Shown one piece after another: positions 5,520-6,131 of a stretch of 6,131 bases of DNA. This DNA is from Acidobacteriaceae bacterium (GTDB taxonomy: Bacteria > Acidobacteriota > Terriglobia > Terriglobales > SbA1). The DNA is taken from positions 1-6,131 of the forward strand of contig JAFAGX010000471.1 of NCBI GenBank assembly GCA_019237515.1. The letters are read 5' to 3'. The stretch's first letter is position 1, and the number at the start of each line of letters is the position of its first letter. Under the pieces are notes generated by a model. The model searched no databases, was not told the origin of the DNA, and saw only the letters and a program-made list of their open reading frames with translations. Both the position numbers and the translations under genes were made by a program.

Positions 5520-6131
5520 CTATTTTCCCATGTCGCGGACCAGAACCACATCGGAATCGGCATGACCGCGAATAAGGCCCAGTTGCTTGCCGTCGAATGA
5601 CCAGTGGAAATCAATGATGTCATCGGAAGTAAAGTGACTAATCTGCTTTCCAGCTGACCCGTCCAGCGGTTGCTCCCACAGATTATCCGCAGACCCGAGG
5701 CGCACCGGATAAATGACGGCCCTGCCGTCGGGTGAGAATCGAATAGGACCGCTTCGGGAGTGCTGAAATTCCAGGGTCTTCACCAGATGACCCGAGGAAA
5801 GCTCCGCAATCTGCAGCGACTCCACATGCTCCCCGAGATGGCCGAACGAGGCGAAGGCAACCAGCTTGGAATCTGGCGAAATATCGAACCCTGCAGCGAC
5901 CAATGCGCCATTTGGGGAGATCTGTTCCGCCTTACCACCTTCGATCGACATCTTCATCAGCTGACCACCCCCAGTTCCATCCTCAAACACAACCCAGTGC
6001 CCGTCGCGCGAGCAAACCGAAAAGTTCTGAGCTTTGCCATCGGAGAGCTCCCGGAGGTTGCCTCCACCCGCGTCCATTCGCCAGATCCGCATGAAGGGTT
6101 GGCCAGAAGCGAGTTCTGTGAATGTCAGGTA
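5520..6131 (-). CDS. C-terminal part of a TolB/PD40-type beta-propeller protein (5' truncated by window edge)
   Basis: The frame stays open past the ATG at 6092 up to the window edge at 6131. The extra codons read as a propeller strand (TFTELASGQPFMRIWRMDA), so the true start is outside the window and 203 C-terminal residues are visible. At least four PD40/WD-like blades can be seen, each with a variant of the SPDG turn followed by a hydrophobic strand: SRDGHWVVFED, SPDSKLVAFAS, SPDGRAVIYPV and SFDGKQLGLIR. Most blades begin with a motif like LWEQPLDG or IWRMDAGG. The end, RGHADSDVVLVRDMGK, resembles the tails of acidobacterial serine/threonine kinases and winged-helix (CadC-like) regulators that carry TolB propellers. 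The N-terminal domain is therefore probably a kinase or DNA-binding domain, but this cannot be seen here. The gene converges with the peroxiredoxin gene with 19 nt between the stops and no clear terminator. Confidence 0.85.
   Translation of the reverse strand, partial: YLTFTELASGQPFMRIWRMDAGGGNLRELSDGKAQNFSVCSRDGHWVVFEDGTGGGQLMKMSIEGGKAEQISPNGALVAAGFDISPDSKLVAFASFGHLGEHVESLQIAELSSGHLVKTLEFQHSRSGPIRFSPDGRAVIYPVRLGSADNLWEQPLDGSAGKQISHFTSDDIIDFHWSFDGKQLGLIRGHADSDVVLVRDMGK

Noticed and set aside
1..6131. CRISPR arrays, tRNA/rRNA genes, insertion sequences, attachment sites
   Set aside because: I saw no regularly spaced repeats, RNA gene signatures, transposase frames or terminal inverted repeats.

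Overview
The window reads as a chromosomal segment of a moderately GC-rich Gram-negative bacterium, most likely an Acidobacteriota member. This is inferred from the gene styles: a MacA/MacB-like export pair, a small outer-membrane barrel, a TlpA-like thioredoxin, and a TolB/PD40 propeller tail of the kind often found on acidobacterial kinases and regulators. No marker gene proves the phylum.

Layout: (i) 43-324 (+), a small basic conserved-looking protein of unknown function. (ii) 351-2580 (-), a two-gene export operon with an HlyD/MacA-type periplasmic adaptor followed by a MacB/LolD-type ABC ATPase. No permease gene follows. A perfect TATAAT lies upstream at 2747-2752. (iii) 2827-3318 (-), a small secreted beta-barrel protein ending at a rho-independent terminator (2777-2801). 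Its ~250-nt upstream region can fold into nested and competing hairpins. (iv) 3570-4508 (-), an exported TlpA/ResA-like thioredoxin-fold protein with a CxxC site and a helical N-terminal domain. (v) 4705-4905 (+), a CspA-family cold-shock protein with a long leader and a strong hairpin terminator. (vi) 4994-5500 (+), an AhpE-like peroxiredoxin. (vii) 5520 to the window edge (-), the C-terminal part of a TolB/PD40 beta-propeller protein.

The main result is gene (vi). Its reading frame is continuous from a well-placed start (4994) to 5500 except for one TGA at 5138-5140. That TGA falls exactly at the peroxidatic residue of the universal peroxiredoxin motif PxxxTxxC, read here as P-L-N-W-T-P-T-(UGA). 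Family conservation is intact on both sides. A bulged stem-loop at 5155-5185, with its apical loop about 28 nt after the UGA, fits the position expected of a bacterial SECIS element. The best reading is a 168-residue selenocysteine peroxiredoxin that an ordinary gene caller would cut into a 48-aa fragment and a GTG-started ~116-aa fragment. The alternative is a TGC/TGT-to-TGA point-mutation pseudogene. No Sec-insertion genes (selA, selB, selC, selD) are in this window, so the call depends on the rest of the genome.

Two thiol-redox proteins (TlpA-like and Prx) flank the cold-shock gene. They are on opposite strands and not in one operon, so a shared role is only a suggestion.
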